Of a stretch of 64,000 nt of DNA, positions 8,660 through 17,750 are shown piece by piece. This DNA is from Streptomyces fuscichromogenes (GTDB taxonomy: Bacteria > Actinomycetota > Actinomycetes > Streptomycetales > Streptomycetaceae), in contig NZ_BMML01000006.1 in NCBI RefSeq assembly GCF_014645815.1, positions 461,074 through 525,073 on the forward strand, in the 5' to 3' direction. Numbering within the stretch: position 1 is the stretch's first letter; every line of letters begins with the position of its first letter. Below the pieces are notes generated by a model that had not been told where the DNA came from, did no database searches, and saw nothing but the letters and a program-made list of their open reading frames with translations. Both the position numbers and the translations under genes were made by a program.

Positions 8660-10891
8660 TTGCGCAAGGATCCGTCCCGGGCCGAACTGACCGGACCCGG
8701 CCTGGTCGAGGCCGCCCGGTCCGGCGACCCCGGGGCACGGGCGGCCCTGTTCGGCGAGTACCTGCCCCTGGTCTACAACGTCGTCGGACGAGGTCTGCAG
8801 GGTCACGCGGACGTCGACGACGTCGTCCAGGAGACCATGCTGCGCGCGATGCGGGCGCTGCCCCTGCTGCGGGAACCCGAGAGGTTCCGGTCCTGGCTGG
8901 TGTCCATAGCGATCCGTCAGATGCAGGAGCAGGGACGGCGCAGCAGGGCGGCGCTGGCCCGGCACCGGCCCGTGACCGACGCGGACGGGATTCCCGACGA
9001 CGCCCGCGCCTTCGCCGACGTCGCCCTCGACCGCCGCGCACTGGCGGAGGCGGGCGGCGACCTGCTGGAAGCCGGCCGCTGGCTCAGCGACGAGGAACGC
9101 CGGACCATGGCCCTGTGGTGGCAGGAGACCGCAGGGCAGCTGACCCGCGCCGAGGTCGCCGAAGCGCTGGACCTGAGCGCTCCGCACACCGCCGTACGCA
9201 TCCAGCGGATGAAGGCCAGGCTCTCGGTCGCCGTCGGCGTCCTCGCCGCCTGGCGGGCCGACCCGCGCTGCGCCGGTCTCGACGCCTTGGCGGGCGGGCA
9301 CCGGACGGACCGGTCGCGCACGGCGGCCAGGGCAGCCACGGCGGCCACAGCAACCACGGCCGGCGGCCGGCTGCTGACCAGGCTCGACCGCCATGTGAAG
9401 GACTGTCCGCGATGCGGGGCGGCGGCGGCCGCCTGGAACTCGGTCGACGACCTGCCGATCCGGATCGGCGCGCTGGCCGTCCCGGCCGCGCTGGCGGCGG
9501 CCGTCCCGGGCCTCGCCGCCCAGCACGGCGCGGCCGGCGGCCTGGTGTCGTCCCTGCTGAGCTCCTTCCGGCACGCGCTGGGCCGGATCCCGGTGAAGGC
9601 GGCGGCCGCGGCGGGCGGCGCCGGCGTCACGCTGGCCGTCGTGGCCGGAGTGACGATCCATCACCTGCCGCCGGGACCGTCCGCCCCCGACACCGCGCGG
9701 AGCCCTGCCGCCACGAACGGCACCCCGCGCCGGCCCGGTGCCGCCCCCTCGGCCCGCACCGCGCCGTCCCCCACCCCGAAGACCTCGCCGGCCACCTATT
9801 CCGGCGTCGCCACCGCCGACTACTACGTCGCACCCGACGGGGACGACACCGCCCCGGGCACCCTCGCCCGCCCGTTCGCCACGGTCACCCGGGCCGTCTC
9901 CCGGGCCCGGCCGGGCCAGACGGTCGCCGTCCGCGGCGGCACCTACCACCCCGGAACCACGATCTCCCTGGCCGCCTCCGGCACCCGGGGGCACCGGATC
10001 ACCGTGAGCAACTACCGTGCCGAGCGCCCCGTGTTCGACGGATCAAGGCTGCCGTCGGGTACCGGACTGTTCGTCCTGAGCGGCGGGCACGTCACGGTCC
10101 GGGGACTGGAGCTCGACGGCACCGCCGGGCGCCCGTTCGTCTGCGACTCCTGCCACGACGACGTGCTCGCCCGGCTCGTCGTGCACGGCAACGCAAGCAC
10201 CGGTCTCCTCCTCCAGGGCGCGGGAACCCAGGACAACCTGGTCCAGGACAGCGACTTCTACGACAACCACGAGTCCGGGTCGAACGGCGGACACGTCGAC
10301 GGCGTGAGATTCACGGCCGGTTCCGGCACGGGAAACCGCGTCCTGGGCTGCCGGACCTACGACAACTCGGGCGACGGGCTGGACCTCAGCGGGTTCGACG
10401 GCTCGGTGACGATCGACCGCACCTGGGCGTTCGGGAACGGAGTCGACCGCTGGGGCCTCGCGGACTTCTCCGCCGGGGGCAGCGGGTTCAAGCTCGGCGG
10501 TGACGCCGGCCTGAAGGTGGCCCCCGTCGTCTCGGACAGCGCGGCCTGGGACAACGCCGGCTTCGGGTTCACCGAGACGGGCGCCGCCGGAACTCCCCGG
10601 CTGACCAACGACACCGCCTACCGCAACGGGGCCGCGGGGTTCGCCTTCGTCACCTCCGCCGCGGTCCTGCAACGCGACCTGGCTCTGGGCAACCACCCCG
10701 ACGACTGGCTGGGCACCCGGACCAGGCACACGGCCAACTCCTGGGACCGACAGGGCTGGACGACCGCGGCACTGAACCTCACCGATCCCACGTCACCCAC
10801 CGCCGGCCGAGGCCCGGACGGCCGACTCCCCTCGACCCCCTTCCTCAGCAACACCAGAGACCCGTCGATCGGCACCACACTGACGCCCTGA
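8660..10891 (+). CDS. Single-chain ECF sigma factor - anti-sigma motif - membrane - pectate-lyase-like sensor
   Basis: About 743 residues in one uninterrupted frame. Residues about 10-95 are sigma-70 region 2 (DVDDVVQETMLRAMRALPLL, RFRSWLVSIAIRQM); about 130-195 region 4 (LSDEERRTMALWW, TRAEVAEALDLSAPHTAVRI). At residues 245-252 lies HVKDCPRC, an H-x3-C-x2-C zinc motif as in ZAS anti-sigma factors. A hydrophobic segment (about 313-335) and a Pro/Ser/Thr linker follow, then from about 387 a right-handed beta-helix of the PL9/DUF1565 pectate-lyase type (YYVAPDGDD, RPFATVTRAV, repeated NxxxG rungs). The start is uncertain: TTG at 8660 behind GAGGG is the only in-frame option near the sigma domain. 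It appears related to membrane-anchored ECF fusions known in actinobacteria. Divergent from the pectinase gene. Confidence 0.85.
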   Translation: MRKDPSRAELTGPGLVEAARSGDPGARAALFGEYLPLVYNVVGRGLQGHADVDDVVQETMLRAMRALPLLREPERFRSWLVSIAIRQMQEQGRRSRAALARHRPVTDADGIPDDARAFADVALDRRALAEAGGDLLEAGRWLSDEERRTMALWWQETAGQLTRAEVAEALDLSAPHTAVRIQRMKARLSVAVGVLAAWRADPRCAGLDALAGGHRTDRSRTAARAATAATATTAGGRLLTRLDRHVKDCPRCGAAAAAWNSVDDLPIRIGALAVPAALAAAVPGLAAQHGAAGGLVSSLLSSFRHALGRIPVKAAAAAGGAGVTLAVVAGVTIHHLPPGPSAPDTARSPAATNGTPRRPGAAPSARTAPSPTPKTSPATYSGVATADYYVAPDGDDTAPGTLARPFATVTRAVSRARPGQTVAVRGGTYHPGTTISLAASGTRGHRITVSNYRAERPVFDGSRLPSGTGLFVLSGGHVTVRGLELDGTAGRPFVCDSCHDDVLARLVVHGNASTGLLLQGAGTQDNLVQDSDFYDNHESGSNGGHVDGVRFTAGSGTGNRVLGCRTYDNSGDGLDLSGFDGSVTIDRTWAFGNGVDRWGLADFSAGGSGFKLGGDAGLKVAPVVSDSAAWDNAGFGFTETGAAGTPRLTNDTAYRNGAAGFAFVTSAAVLQRDLALGNHPDDWLGTRTRHTANSWDRQGWTTAALNLTDPTSPTAGRGPDGRLPSTPFLSNTRDPSIGTTLTP

Positions 10892-10902
10892 CCCCCGTCG
10901 AC

Positions 10903-11073
10903 GCGAAGGACACGAACACGCGGGGCGACGGCGACGGCAGAGCGGACATCGTCTCCCGCGACACCTCGGGCAGCCTGTGGCGCAACACCGGGAACGGCTC
11001 CGGCTCGTTCGGGCCCCGCACGAGGATCGCCTCGGGTTGGCAGGCGTACCAGGGCGTGTACCGACAGGCGTAG
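10903..11073 (+). pseudogene. C-terminal remnant of an FG-GAP/VCBS-repeat secreted protein
   Basis: Reading codons from 10903 gives a 56-residue tail with RGDGDGRADIVSRDTSGSLW and TRIASGWQAYQG, ending at TAG 11071-11073. This is the typical last FG-GAP/VCBS repeat of Streptomyces secreted proteins. There is no start codon and the upstream sequence belongs to the sigma-lyase gene, so only a stub remains. It may be the scar of a gene replaced or truncated when the present arrangement formed. Confidence 0.6.
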
Positions 11074-11083
11074 GCCAAAGCCC

Positions 11084-13360
11084 TTACGGAATCGAGGGAT
11101 CGGCGGTCAGTGTCCGCAGGACCTTCCGGGCCTCGGCGCGAAAGTGTTCGTCGTCGAGGACGATCCGGTCCTGGAGGCCGGCACCCACGATGCGCCGGTC
11201 GCCGTCCGCGAGGTCGCGGATCACGTCGAGCTGAGCGCCGGTGAAGGCCGTCGGGCCGAGCGCGGCGCAGGCTGTGAGCACGGCCGAGGCGGAGCGCCCG
11301 TACGAGCCCGGCCCGGCCGCCGCGAGGACACGGTCGGCCAGGGTGGTCCGGGCGAGCCCGGCAAGTGGGTCGGCCTGGGGAAAGACGCTGGTCAGAACGG
11401 TGACGAGGGCAGGGGAGAGTTCGGGATCGTCCAGCAGCGGCAGGATGTCGGAAAGGAGCGGTTCGGCTGCGGGACCGAGCAGGCGAGCGACTTCGGCGGC
11501 GCGTTTCACCGTCTCCTGGCCCCATGCCCGGGAGGCCCAGGCGAGGCCCTCCCTGATCACCGGAAGCACCGCCCGCTCGTCCCCGGTCAGTTCCTGGACC
11601 AGCGCCGCGGCCCCGAGCGCTGCCCTGATCATCGGCATGGTCTCGCGCGACCGCGGCGGTTCCGCCAGCAGTGTGTGCAGCAGCGGCAGCAAGGGACGAG
11701 CCGCCTCCCCGAGTGAGGCGACCGCGCTGACGGTGTGGTCCAGGCTGTTGCCTCGCTCGGCCAGCAGCTCGGAGAGCACGCAGATCAGGGGGCCGGCGTC
11801 ACCGGTCAGGGAGTGCAGCGCGCCTGCCGCCGCCTGACGCGTGGCCGCCGGCCCCTGTCCGGCCTGGGCTCGCAGCGCCTCGATCACGTGGGCGTCGGCC
11901 CGGGGATCGGCCACCTCGGCCAGGGCGCGGCTGACCGGCAGCGGATGACGGGGCAGCGCGGCGAGCAGCTCCGGCAGGGCGGCTCTGGCCGTCCGGCCCC
12001 AGGCGGCCAGCAGCCCGCCCAGGTAGACCGGCTCGTTGGTCGCGGCAAGTCCGCCGCCGAAGACCGATCCGCGCTCGCGGGACGGTTCGGCGGCGAGCCG
12101 GACGCGTATCGCGTCGAGCAGGTCGGGATCGTAGGGCAGGGGCGTCGTCTCCTCGCCGGCCGTGTCGCCAGGACTCGGCGTCCGGGTCTCACCGGTCGCG
12201 AGTCGGTACGCGGCCTGCAGCGCACGCGGCCGGTCGGCCAGGTGGCGGGCGAGCAGCCCGGCCGCCTCCGGGGCTCCCAGGCACACCAGCGCGGCGAGGG
12301 CCTCGTCGGCCGGATCGCCATCGCCCTGCGCGAGGGCGAGCAGGGCCGGGACCGCCTCCGGGGCCGGCTGACTCCAGGTACGCAGCAGCGGGATCACGTC
12401 GGCCACGGTGGCCGGATCGTCGAACAGCGGACGCAATGCGGGCAGCAGCCGGGCCGGGGCGGACCGGGAGCGGCGGGCGAGGGACTCGGCGGCCCAGCGC
12501 GCCTCGGTGACGGCGGCCTGCGCGTGCTCGCTCCCCTGAACCCGCAGCGCCACGGCCCGCCCGAGCGCGGAACCGACCACGTCGATGGCGGTGCCGGCCG
12601 CACCGCGCGCGTGCAGGGAATCGGCGATCGCCTGCAACGGCTCCCGCTCCCACAGAGCACCGAAACCGTGCCGATCCAACGGGACCAGTCTCGCGACGCA
12701 CGCGGTCGTCTCCCCGTCCCACGGCAGGCCGAAGTCGGCGGTGACCAGCAGCGCCGCGACCCGAACCGGCGCCGGCCCGTCTCCGGCGAGCACCGCGGAG
12801 CACAGCTCCCCGGCCGCATCGGGATCCAGGAGCGCACAGGCCGTCAGCACATCCGCGCGTAGCGCCGGATCGCTCTCCGCCGCCCAGCGGGCCCGCAGCG
12901 CCGCACGCGCGTCGGGGCCGGCCGCAGACCCGCACTGGGCCACCGCCCACACCGTGGTCCGGCGCACCTCGCGATCACTGTCCGCGAGCAGCGGCAGGAG
13001 CAGCCCCAGCTGTGCCACAACGGCGTCACGGGCCGCGCCGGGCACCGGCAGACCGCGCTCGTCGGCGCTCCCGGCGATCACACCGAGCATCCCCACCAAG
13101 GCACTTCGGCGCACGCCCCCGGCAACGAGTCGCGCCAGGAAGGGCACCGCGGGCGCTGTCGCCGAGTAGACCGTGCCCTGATGGACGATGCTGCTCCACA
13201 ACTCCTGCTCCGCCTCCGCGGCGGTCTCCTCCACCGGGGACGCGAGGTCCCGCAGCAGCGCGGGGACGTCCTCGGCGGAGCCGTAGGCATGGCCGAACCC
13301 CGACCAGTCCACGTGGTCGAGGTCGGTGAGAACGAGGCGGAGATCCATGTCGCGGATCAT
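11084..13360 (-). CDS. HEAT-repeat protein
   Basis: About 758 residues composed almost entirely of alpha-helical HEAT-like repeats (for example VRRTTVWAVAQCGSAAG, DPALRADVLTACALLDPDA, DVIPLLRTW, LSDILPLLDDPELSPALV). No catalytic motif, signal peptide or membrane segment is evident, so it is most likely a cytoplasmic scaffold. The N-terminus has an acidic cap, DLDHVDWSGFGHAYG. ATG at 13360 or 13348 is possible; GGGTGG lies just before 13360. The gene is flanked by unrelated functions and seems monocistronic. Similar large HEAT proteins are widespread in Streptomyces with unknown roles. Confidence 0.8.
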   Translation of the reverse strand: MIRDMDLRLVLTDLDHVDWSGFGHAYGSAEDVPALLRDLASPVEETAAEAEQELWSSIVHQGTVYSATAPAVPFLARLVAGGVRRSALVGMLGVIAGSADERGLPVPGAARDAVVAQLGLLLPLLADSDREVRRTTVWAVAQCGSAAGPDARAALRARWAAESDPALRADVLTACALLDPDAAGELCSAVLAGDGPAPVRVAALLVTADFGLPWDGETTACVARLVPLDRHGFGALWEREPLQAIADSLHARGAAGTAIDVVGSALGRAVALRVQGSEHAQAAVTEARWAAESLARRSRSAPARLLPALRPLFDDPATVADVIPLLRTWSQPAPEAVPALLALAQGDGDPADEALAALVCLGAPEAAGLLARHLADRPRALQAAYRLATGETRTPSPGDTAGEETTPLPYDPDLLDAIRVRLAAEPSRERGSVFGGGLAATNEPVYLGGLLAAWGRTARAALPELLAALPRHPLPVSRALAEVADPRADAHVIEALRAQAGQGPAATRQAAAGALHSLTGDAGPLICVLSELLAERGNSLDHTVSAVASLGEAARPLLPLLHTLLAEPPRSRETMPMIRAALGAAALVQELTGDERAVLPVIREGLAWASRAWGQETVKRAAEVARLLGPAAEPLLSDILPLLDDPELSPALVTVLTSVFPQADPLAGLARTTLADRVLAAAGPGSYGRSASAVLTACAALGPTAFTGAQLDVIRDLADGDRRIVGAGLQDRIVLDDEHFRAEARKVLRTLTADPSIP

Positions 13361-13468
13361 GCCACCCGGCACTGACAACGACCGGCTGTGCCCACCGCCG
13401 CGGCACGACGGCGACCAGGGCCGCGCGCCGAGCCGCCCTCAAGCGGACCTCCGCATCGGGGATCCGGA

Positions 13469-14107
13469 TCAGGGCCGCGGCAGGAGCCCTCTTTCCATCG
13501 CCACCACGACCGCCCTCGTACGGTCGTTCACGTCGAGCTTGGCGAACAGGCGCAGCAGATGCGTCTTCACCGTGGCCTCGGCGATGACCAGGCGTCTGCC
13601 GATCTCGGCGTTGGTGAGGCCGTCGGCCACCGCGCCGAGGACATCGGTCTCACGGTCGGTCAGCGGTTCCTGGACCGGCCGGCGCAGCCGCGCCACCAGC
13701 TTCTCGGCGACCCGGGGAGCGAGCACCGTCTCGCCGCGTGCCGCCGCGCGGACGGCCTCGACGAGCTGTTCGCGCGTGGTGTCCTTGAGCAGGTAGCCGA
13801 TGGCACCGGCCTCCACCCCGCGTTCGATCTCCGCGTCCGTGTCGTACGTCGTCAGGATCAGGACCCGGGTACGCGGATACCTGGCGACGATCTCGGCCGT
13901 CGTCGCCACACCGTCCAGAACGGGCATCCGCAGATCGACCAGGGCGACATCGGGGTCGTACCGTTCCACCAGTTCGAGCGCCGCCCGCCCGTCGCCCGCC
14001 TCACCGACGATCTCGATGCTGTTCTCGCCGGCGAGCAGGGCGACGACTCCGGCGCGCATCACGGTGTGATCGTCCACCACGACGATGCGCAGGCCCACCT
14101 CGCTCAT
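13469..14107 (-). CDS. NarL/LuxR-family response regulator
   Basis: 212 residues. Receiver domain residues 1-120 with the acidic pocket VVDDH and predicted phospho-acceptor Asp58 in ALVDLRMP; the conserved Thr and Lys are in LILTTYD and GYLLKD. Residues about 148-208 form a LuxR HTH (PLTDRETDVLGAVADGLTNA, VKTHLLRLFAKLDV). ATG at 14107 overlaps the histidine kinase stop codon in an ATGA arrangement. It should be phosphorylated by the upstream kinase and regulate transcription, plausibly including the MMPL transporter that opens the operon. Confidence 0.93.
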   Translation of the reverse strand: MSEVGLRIVVVDDHTVMRAGVVALLAGENSIEIVGEAGDGRAALELVERYDPDVALVDLRMPVLDGVATTAEIVARYPRTRVLILTTYDTDAEIERGVEAGAIGYLLKDTTREQLVEAVRAAARGETVLAPRVAEKLVARLRRPVQEPLTDRETDVLGAVADGLTNAEIGRRLVIAEATVKTHLLRLFAKLDVNDRTRAVVVAMERGLLPRP

Positions 14108-15309
14108 GCCGCCCCCTCGTCCGCCGTGGGGATCGTCGCCAGAACCCGTGTCCCGTCGCCCACCGAACTCGTCACCGTGAGCCTCCCGCCCAGTTCCGCC
14201 AGTCGTTTGCGCATGCCGTCGAGCCCGAAGCCCGTCGACTCCGCCACCACGAACCCGGTGCCGTCGTCGGTGATCTCCAGTTCCACCCCGTACGGACGCC
14301 GGACCAGCACCACCCCGACCGTGGACGCGCCCGCGTGTTTGCGCACGTTGGCCAGGGACTCCTGGGTGCAGCGCAGCAGCGCGATCCGGGTCTGCTGGTC
14401 GCATGCGAGGTCGGTCAGCTCGGCGTCCACGGTGAGCCCGGTGTCCTCCGCGAAGCGGTCCAGCGTGCGGCGCAGGGTCCGCGCCACCGAACCGGCCGCC
14501 TCCCGGCCCGGACCCGGCTGGCTCGCCGAACCGACCAGCTCCCGGGCCTCGGTGAGGTTCTCGCGGGCGGTGAACTCGATCGACCGGAGCTGCTGGGCAC
14601 TGCGCGCCGGGTCCTCGGCGATGCCCGCCCGCGCCGCCTCGGCGAGCACGATGATCGAGGCGAAGCCCTGCGCGAGCGTGTCGTGGATGTCGCGTGCGAT
14701 GCGTTCCCGTTCGTCCGCCGCGCCCTGTCGTTGGTGAGCCTCGGACAGCCGTGCCTGCGTCCGCTCCAACTCCTCGATCAGACGCGCCCGTTCGGTGCTC
14801 TGCGCGACGACCGAGTGCGCCCACAGGCCGATCAGCACGCCCACGGCGACCACGATCAGGGTGGACACCAGCGTCTCGCCGAAGAACTCCGCCGACCAGC
14901 CCTGCCGGACCAGGCTCCCGGCCAGCGTGGCTCCGGTGGCGAACCCGAGGAACCCCATCGAGGTCCTCGGAGTACGCCCGAACATCCAGTAGTGCGGCAG
15001 CGTCACCATGAACAGCGCCGCGTAACTGCTCCCCAGATACGCCAGCCCGCCGAGTGCGAGCACGAGCACCGAGAGGTAGACCTGCGGGCGTACGACAGGA
15101 TTCCCCGGGAAGCGGTCGAGAACCGCGTAGCACAGCACCACGCAGCCGAGCAGCGCGAGCGCCCGGTACTTGCTCCCGTCGGCCGGAGCCGTCGTGACCA
15201 GCCCGACGGCCATCGCACCGAACAGCGCCCAGCACACCGTGTTCCACCGGCGCAGCGAGGTGGCCCAGAAGGCGTCGGCCGGGGGCGCGGCGAGAGCGGT
15301 CATGCCCAT
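14104..15309 (-). CDS. NarL-type sensor histidine kinase
   Basis: 401 residues. Hydrophobic segments cover about residues 20-175, forming a membrane sensor without a large extracellular loop. The HisKA_3 dimerisation box ADERERIARDIHDTLAQG places the phospho-histidine near residue 206; the HATPase domain contains NVRKHAG, DDGTGF and GFGLDGMRKRLAELGGRL. The start is set at ATG 15309 because it overlaps the MMPL stop as TGATG, indicating translational coupling; ATG 15303 is an in-frame alternative. Middle gene of a transporter-kinase-regulator operon. The stimulus cannot be read from sequence. Confidence 0.92.
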   Translation of the reverse strand: MGMTALAAPPADAFWATSLRRWNTVCWALFGAMAVGLVTTAPADGSKYRALALLGCVVLCYAVLDRFPGNPVVRPQVYLSVLVLALGGLAYLGSSYAALFMVTLPHYWMFGRTPRTSMGFLGFATGATLAGSLVRQGWSAEFFGETLVSTLIVVAVGVLIGLWAHSVVAQSTERARLIEELERTQARLSEAHQRQGAADERERIARDIHDTLAQGFASIIVLAEAARAGIAEDPARSAQQLRSIEFTARENLTEARELVGSASQPGPGREAAGSVARTLRRTLDRFAEDTGLTVDAELTDLACDQQTRIALLRCTQESLANVRKHAGASTVGVVLVRRPYGVELEITDDGTGFVVAESTGFGLDGMRKRLAELGGRLTVTSSVGDGTRVLATIPTADEGAA

Positions 15310-17537
15310 CAACGTACGTCGGCCGCCGATCGGCCGTCGGCGATTTGGGCCGAGGCCGCCGCCGCCCGCCCCGCTGTCCGTCCCGCCGCTCGTCCCGCCA
15401 CCCGCGAGGGCCACCAGCTCACGTCCCCGAGCAGCAGCATCGCCGACGGCAGGACCATGATCCGGACGACGAAGGCGTCGAGCAGCACGGCAGCCGCGAG
15501 GACGAAGCCGATCTGCTTCATCTCGATGATGTGCAGGAAGACGAAGCTCGCGAAGACCGTCGTCATGATCACCGCCGCGCTCGTCACCACGCTCGCCGAC
15601 CGGCGGATCCCGTCGAGCACGGCCTGCCGCGTCGGCACGCCCGCGAGCACCGCCTCCCGGATCCTGCTCACCACGAACACCTGGTAGTCCATCGAGAGCC
15701 CGAAGAGGATCACGAAGAGGAACAGCGGTACGCGCGATCCGATCGAGCCGGTGGAGCGGAAGTCCAGCAGCCCCTCGGCCCAGGACCCCTGAAAGACCAG
15801 GACGAGCAGTCCGAGCGCCGCCGCCGCGGACAGCAGGTTCAGCACGACGCCGATCAGTCCCAGCACCACCGACCGGAACGCGTACCCGGTCATCACGAAG
15901 GTCACGAGCAGCAACGCGCCCAGAACCAGCGGGAGTTTGCTGTTCTGGTGGGCGGGATAGTCGGTGTACCGGGCGACGTCGCCGCTCACCGCGGACTCCG
16001 CGCCCGCGACCCGGCCCACGGTCGCGGGCAGGTAGTCCCGGCGCAGGTGGTCGAGGGAGTCGTACGCCTGCGCGGAGTTGCCCAGGTACGGCACGTTCAG
16101 TTCGAGGGTGCTGATCCGGTGGTCGGCGGAGGTCCGGACGCGCGAGGCGCCGGCGAACAGCGGGTCGGCGTCGGCGCGTCGGGCCAGTTCACGCAGCGCC
16201 GCGGCGACCTGGCCGGAGCGCGCGGCGGCGGCCCGTACGACGACCTGGTGCGTGACGCGTTGGTCCGGGAACGCCTCGTTGAGCCGGTCGTACACGCGCA
16301 TGGCGGGGATGTCCCGGGAGTGCGTGTCCCGGCTCATCTCCGTGATCCTCAGCCCGGCCAGCGGGGTGACGAGCGCGAGCAGGGCCAGAACGGAGACGCA
16401 CAGGGTGGCCAGGGGGTGCCTGCTCGCGGGCCGCAGCAGCGCGGCCCACACGCGGCCGGCGTCGTCGTCCCGCGTCCGGCGAGCGGGCTTTCCCCTTTCG
16501 CTGCGGCGCCGCGCCCTGCGCTCCTCCCGCTGCCCGAGCTTGACCAGCAGCGCGGGCAGCGCCGTCAGCGAACTGACCACCGCGACCAGGACGACCACGA
16601 TCGTGCCGGTGGCCAGCGAGGAGAAGATGACGTCGGCGGCGAGGTACAGCGTCGCGGTGGAGGCCACGACCGCGAGGCCGGACATCACCACCGCCCGGCC
16701 GGAGGTCGCCGCGGCCAGCTCCACCAGCGCCCCGGAACTCAGCCGGCCGCCCGCGCGGGCCCGCTCCTCCCGCTCCCGCTTGAGGTAGAAGAGCGTGTAG
16801 TCGACGCCGACCGCGAGGCCGATCATCAGGATGACGTTCGTGCCGACCCCGGCGTCGGGGGAGAGGTGTGACACCACCATCGACAGCCCGACGGCCGCCG
16901 CGATGGACGACAGTGCGAGCAGCAGCGGCACCCCCGCCATGGTCACGGACCCGAAGACGACCAGCAGGGTGATCAGGGTGATGGGCAGCGTGATCTTCTC
17001 CGAGAGCGCCAGGTCGTCGCCGCGCTGCCGGTCGACCCCCTTGCTGATGGAGGGACTCCCGGTCTCCTCCAGCAACAGCCCGGGATACGCCTTCCCCACG
17101 GCCCGGGTCTGCTCGACCAGCGCGCCGACCTTGTCCTTCGCGTCCAGTTCCGCGCCCTTCAGCGCCACTTCGACCATCAGGATCCGCCGGTCCCGGGACA
17201 GCAGCGGGCGGGCCACCCCCGCGACCTCGGGCAGCCGCCGCATCCGGGCGGTCAGATCGCTCGCGGCGGCCTCGGCCGCGGCCCGGTCGACAGGCACTGA
17301 CGGTGTCCGAGCGGAGATCAGCACCTGCTCGGTGGGCCTCCGCTCCAGGTGCCCCTCGGCGGCCATCGCCTCCGCCCGGCCGGCCTCGCCGACCCGGTAG
17401 TCGGCCGTCGTCGCGCTGTGCGTGCCGACGGCGCTGCCGGTCCCCAGGCACAGCACCACGAACACCAGCCAGCCGACGATGGCCCGCCAGGGGTGCCCAG
17501 CACTCCAGCGCGCCATGCGCACAGTGATTGATTTCAT
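15309..17537 (-). CDS. MMPL/RND-family transporter
   Basis: 742 residues, two pseudo-symmetric halves each with one N-terminal helix, an extracytoplasmic domain and a cluster of helices (about 11-12 helices in total). Seen: MARWSAGHPWRAIVGWLVFV at the start, the GVDYTLFYLKREREE motif and its second-half equivalent GLSMDYQVFVVSRIREA, both carrying the charged residues of proton-driven MMPL exporters. Such proteins export lipids, polyketides or drugs. ATG at 17537 is the first plausible start, without a strong ribosome site. It is translationally coupled to a two-component system, suggesting it is induced by a membrane-active compound or envelope stress. Confidence 0.92.
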   Translation of the reverse strand: MKSITVRMARWSAGHPWRAIVGWLVFVVLCLGTGSAVGTHSATTADYRVGEAGRAEAMAAEGHLERRPTEQVLISARTPSVPVDRAAAEAAASDLTARMRRLPEVAGVARPLLSRDRRILMVEVALKGAELDAKDKVGALVEQTRAVGKAYPGLLLEETGSPSISKGVDRQRGDDLALSEKITLPITLITLLVVFGSVTMAGVPLLLALSSIAAAVGLSMVVSHLSPDAGVGTNVILMIGLAVGVDYTLFYLKREREERARAGGRLSSGALVELAAATSGRAVVMSGLAVVASTATLYLAADVIFSSLATGTIVVVLVAVVSSLTALPALLVKLGQREERRARRRSERGKPARRTRDDDAGRVWAALLRPASRHPLATLCVSVLALLALVTPLAGLRITEMSRDTHSRDIPAMRVYDRLNEAFPDQRVTHQVVVRAAAARSGQVAAALRELARRADADPLFAGASRVRTSADHRISTLELNVPYLGNSAQAYDSLDHLRRDYLPATVGRVAGAESAVSGDVARYTDYPAHQNSKLPLVLGALLLVTFVMTGYAFRSVVLGLIGVVLNLLSAAAALGLLVLVFQGSWAEGLLDFRSTGSIGSRVPLFLFVILFGLSMDYQVFVVSRIREAVLAGVPTRQAVLDGIRRSASVVTSAAVIMTTVFASFVFLHIIEMKQIGFVLAAAVLLDAFVVRIMVLPSAMLLLGDVSWWPSRVAGRAAGRTAGRAAAASAQIADGRSAADVR

Positions 17538-17750
17538 GCCCAACAGCGTTGCTGGCCACGGCAGTCGGTCGACAGAGGTGTCGGGTTGAACTTCACGTCC
17601 ACCGATCGGTGGACCCGGACCCACAGGAAGCCCGCGAGCGACGCGCACGTGTCCTCGGCCAGGCATGCCTGCCCTCCGCGCGGCCCGGCTTCCGAGGCGT
17701 GACGGCTACCGGGGACGTTGCCGGCCGACACCGTTCCGAGGGGGATGCGG

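Noticed and set aside
11241..12862. Plus-strand frames across the HEAT-repeat gene
   Set aside because: They have no motifs or ribosome sites and the minus-strand frame shows clear repeated helical coding over its whole length.
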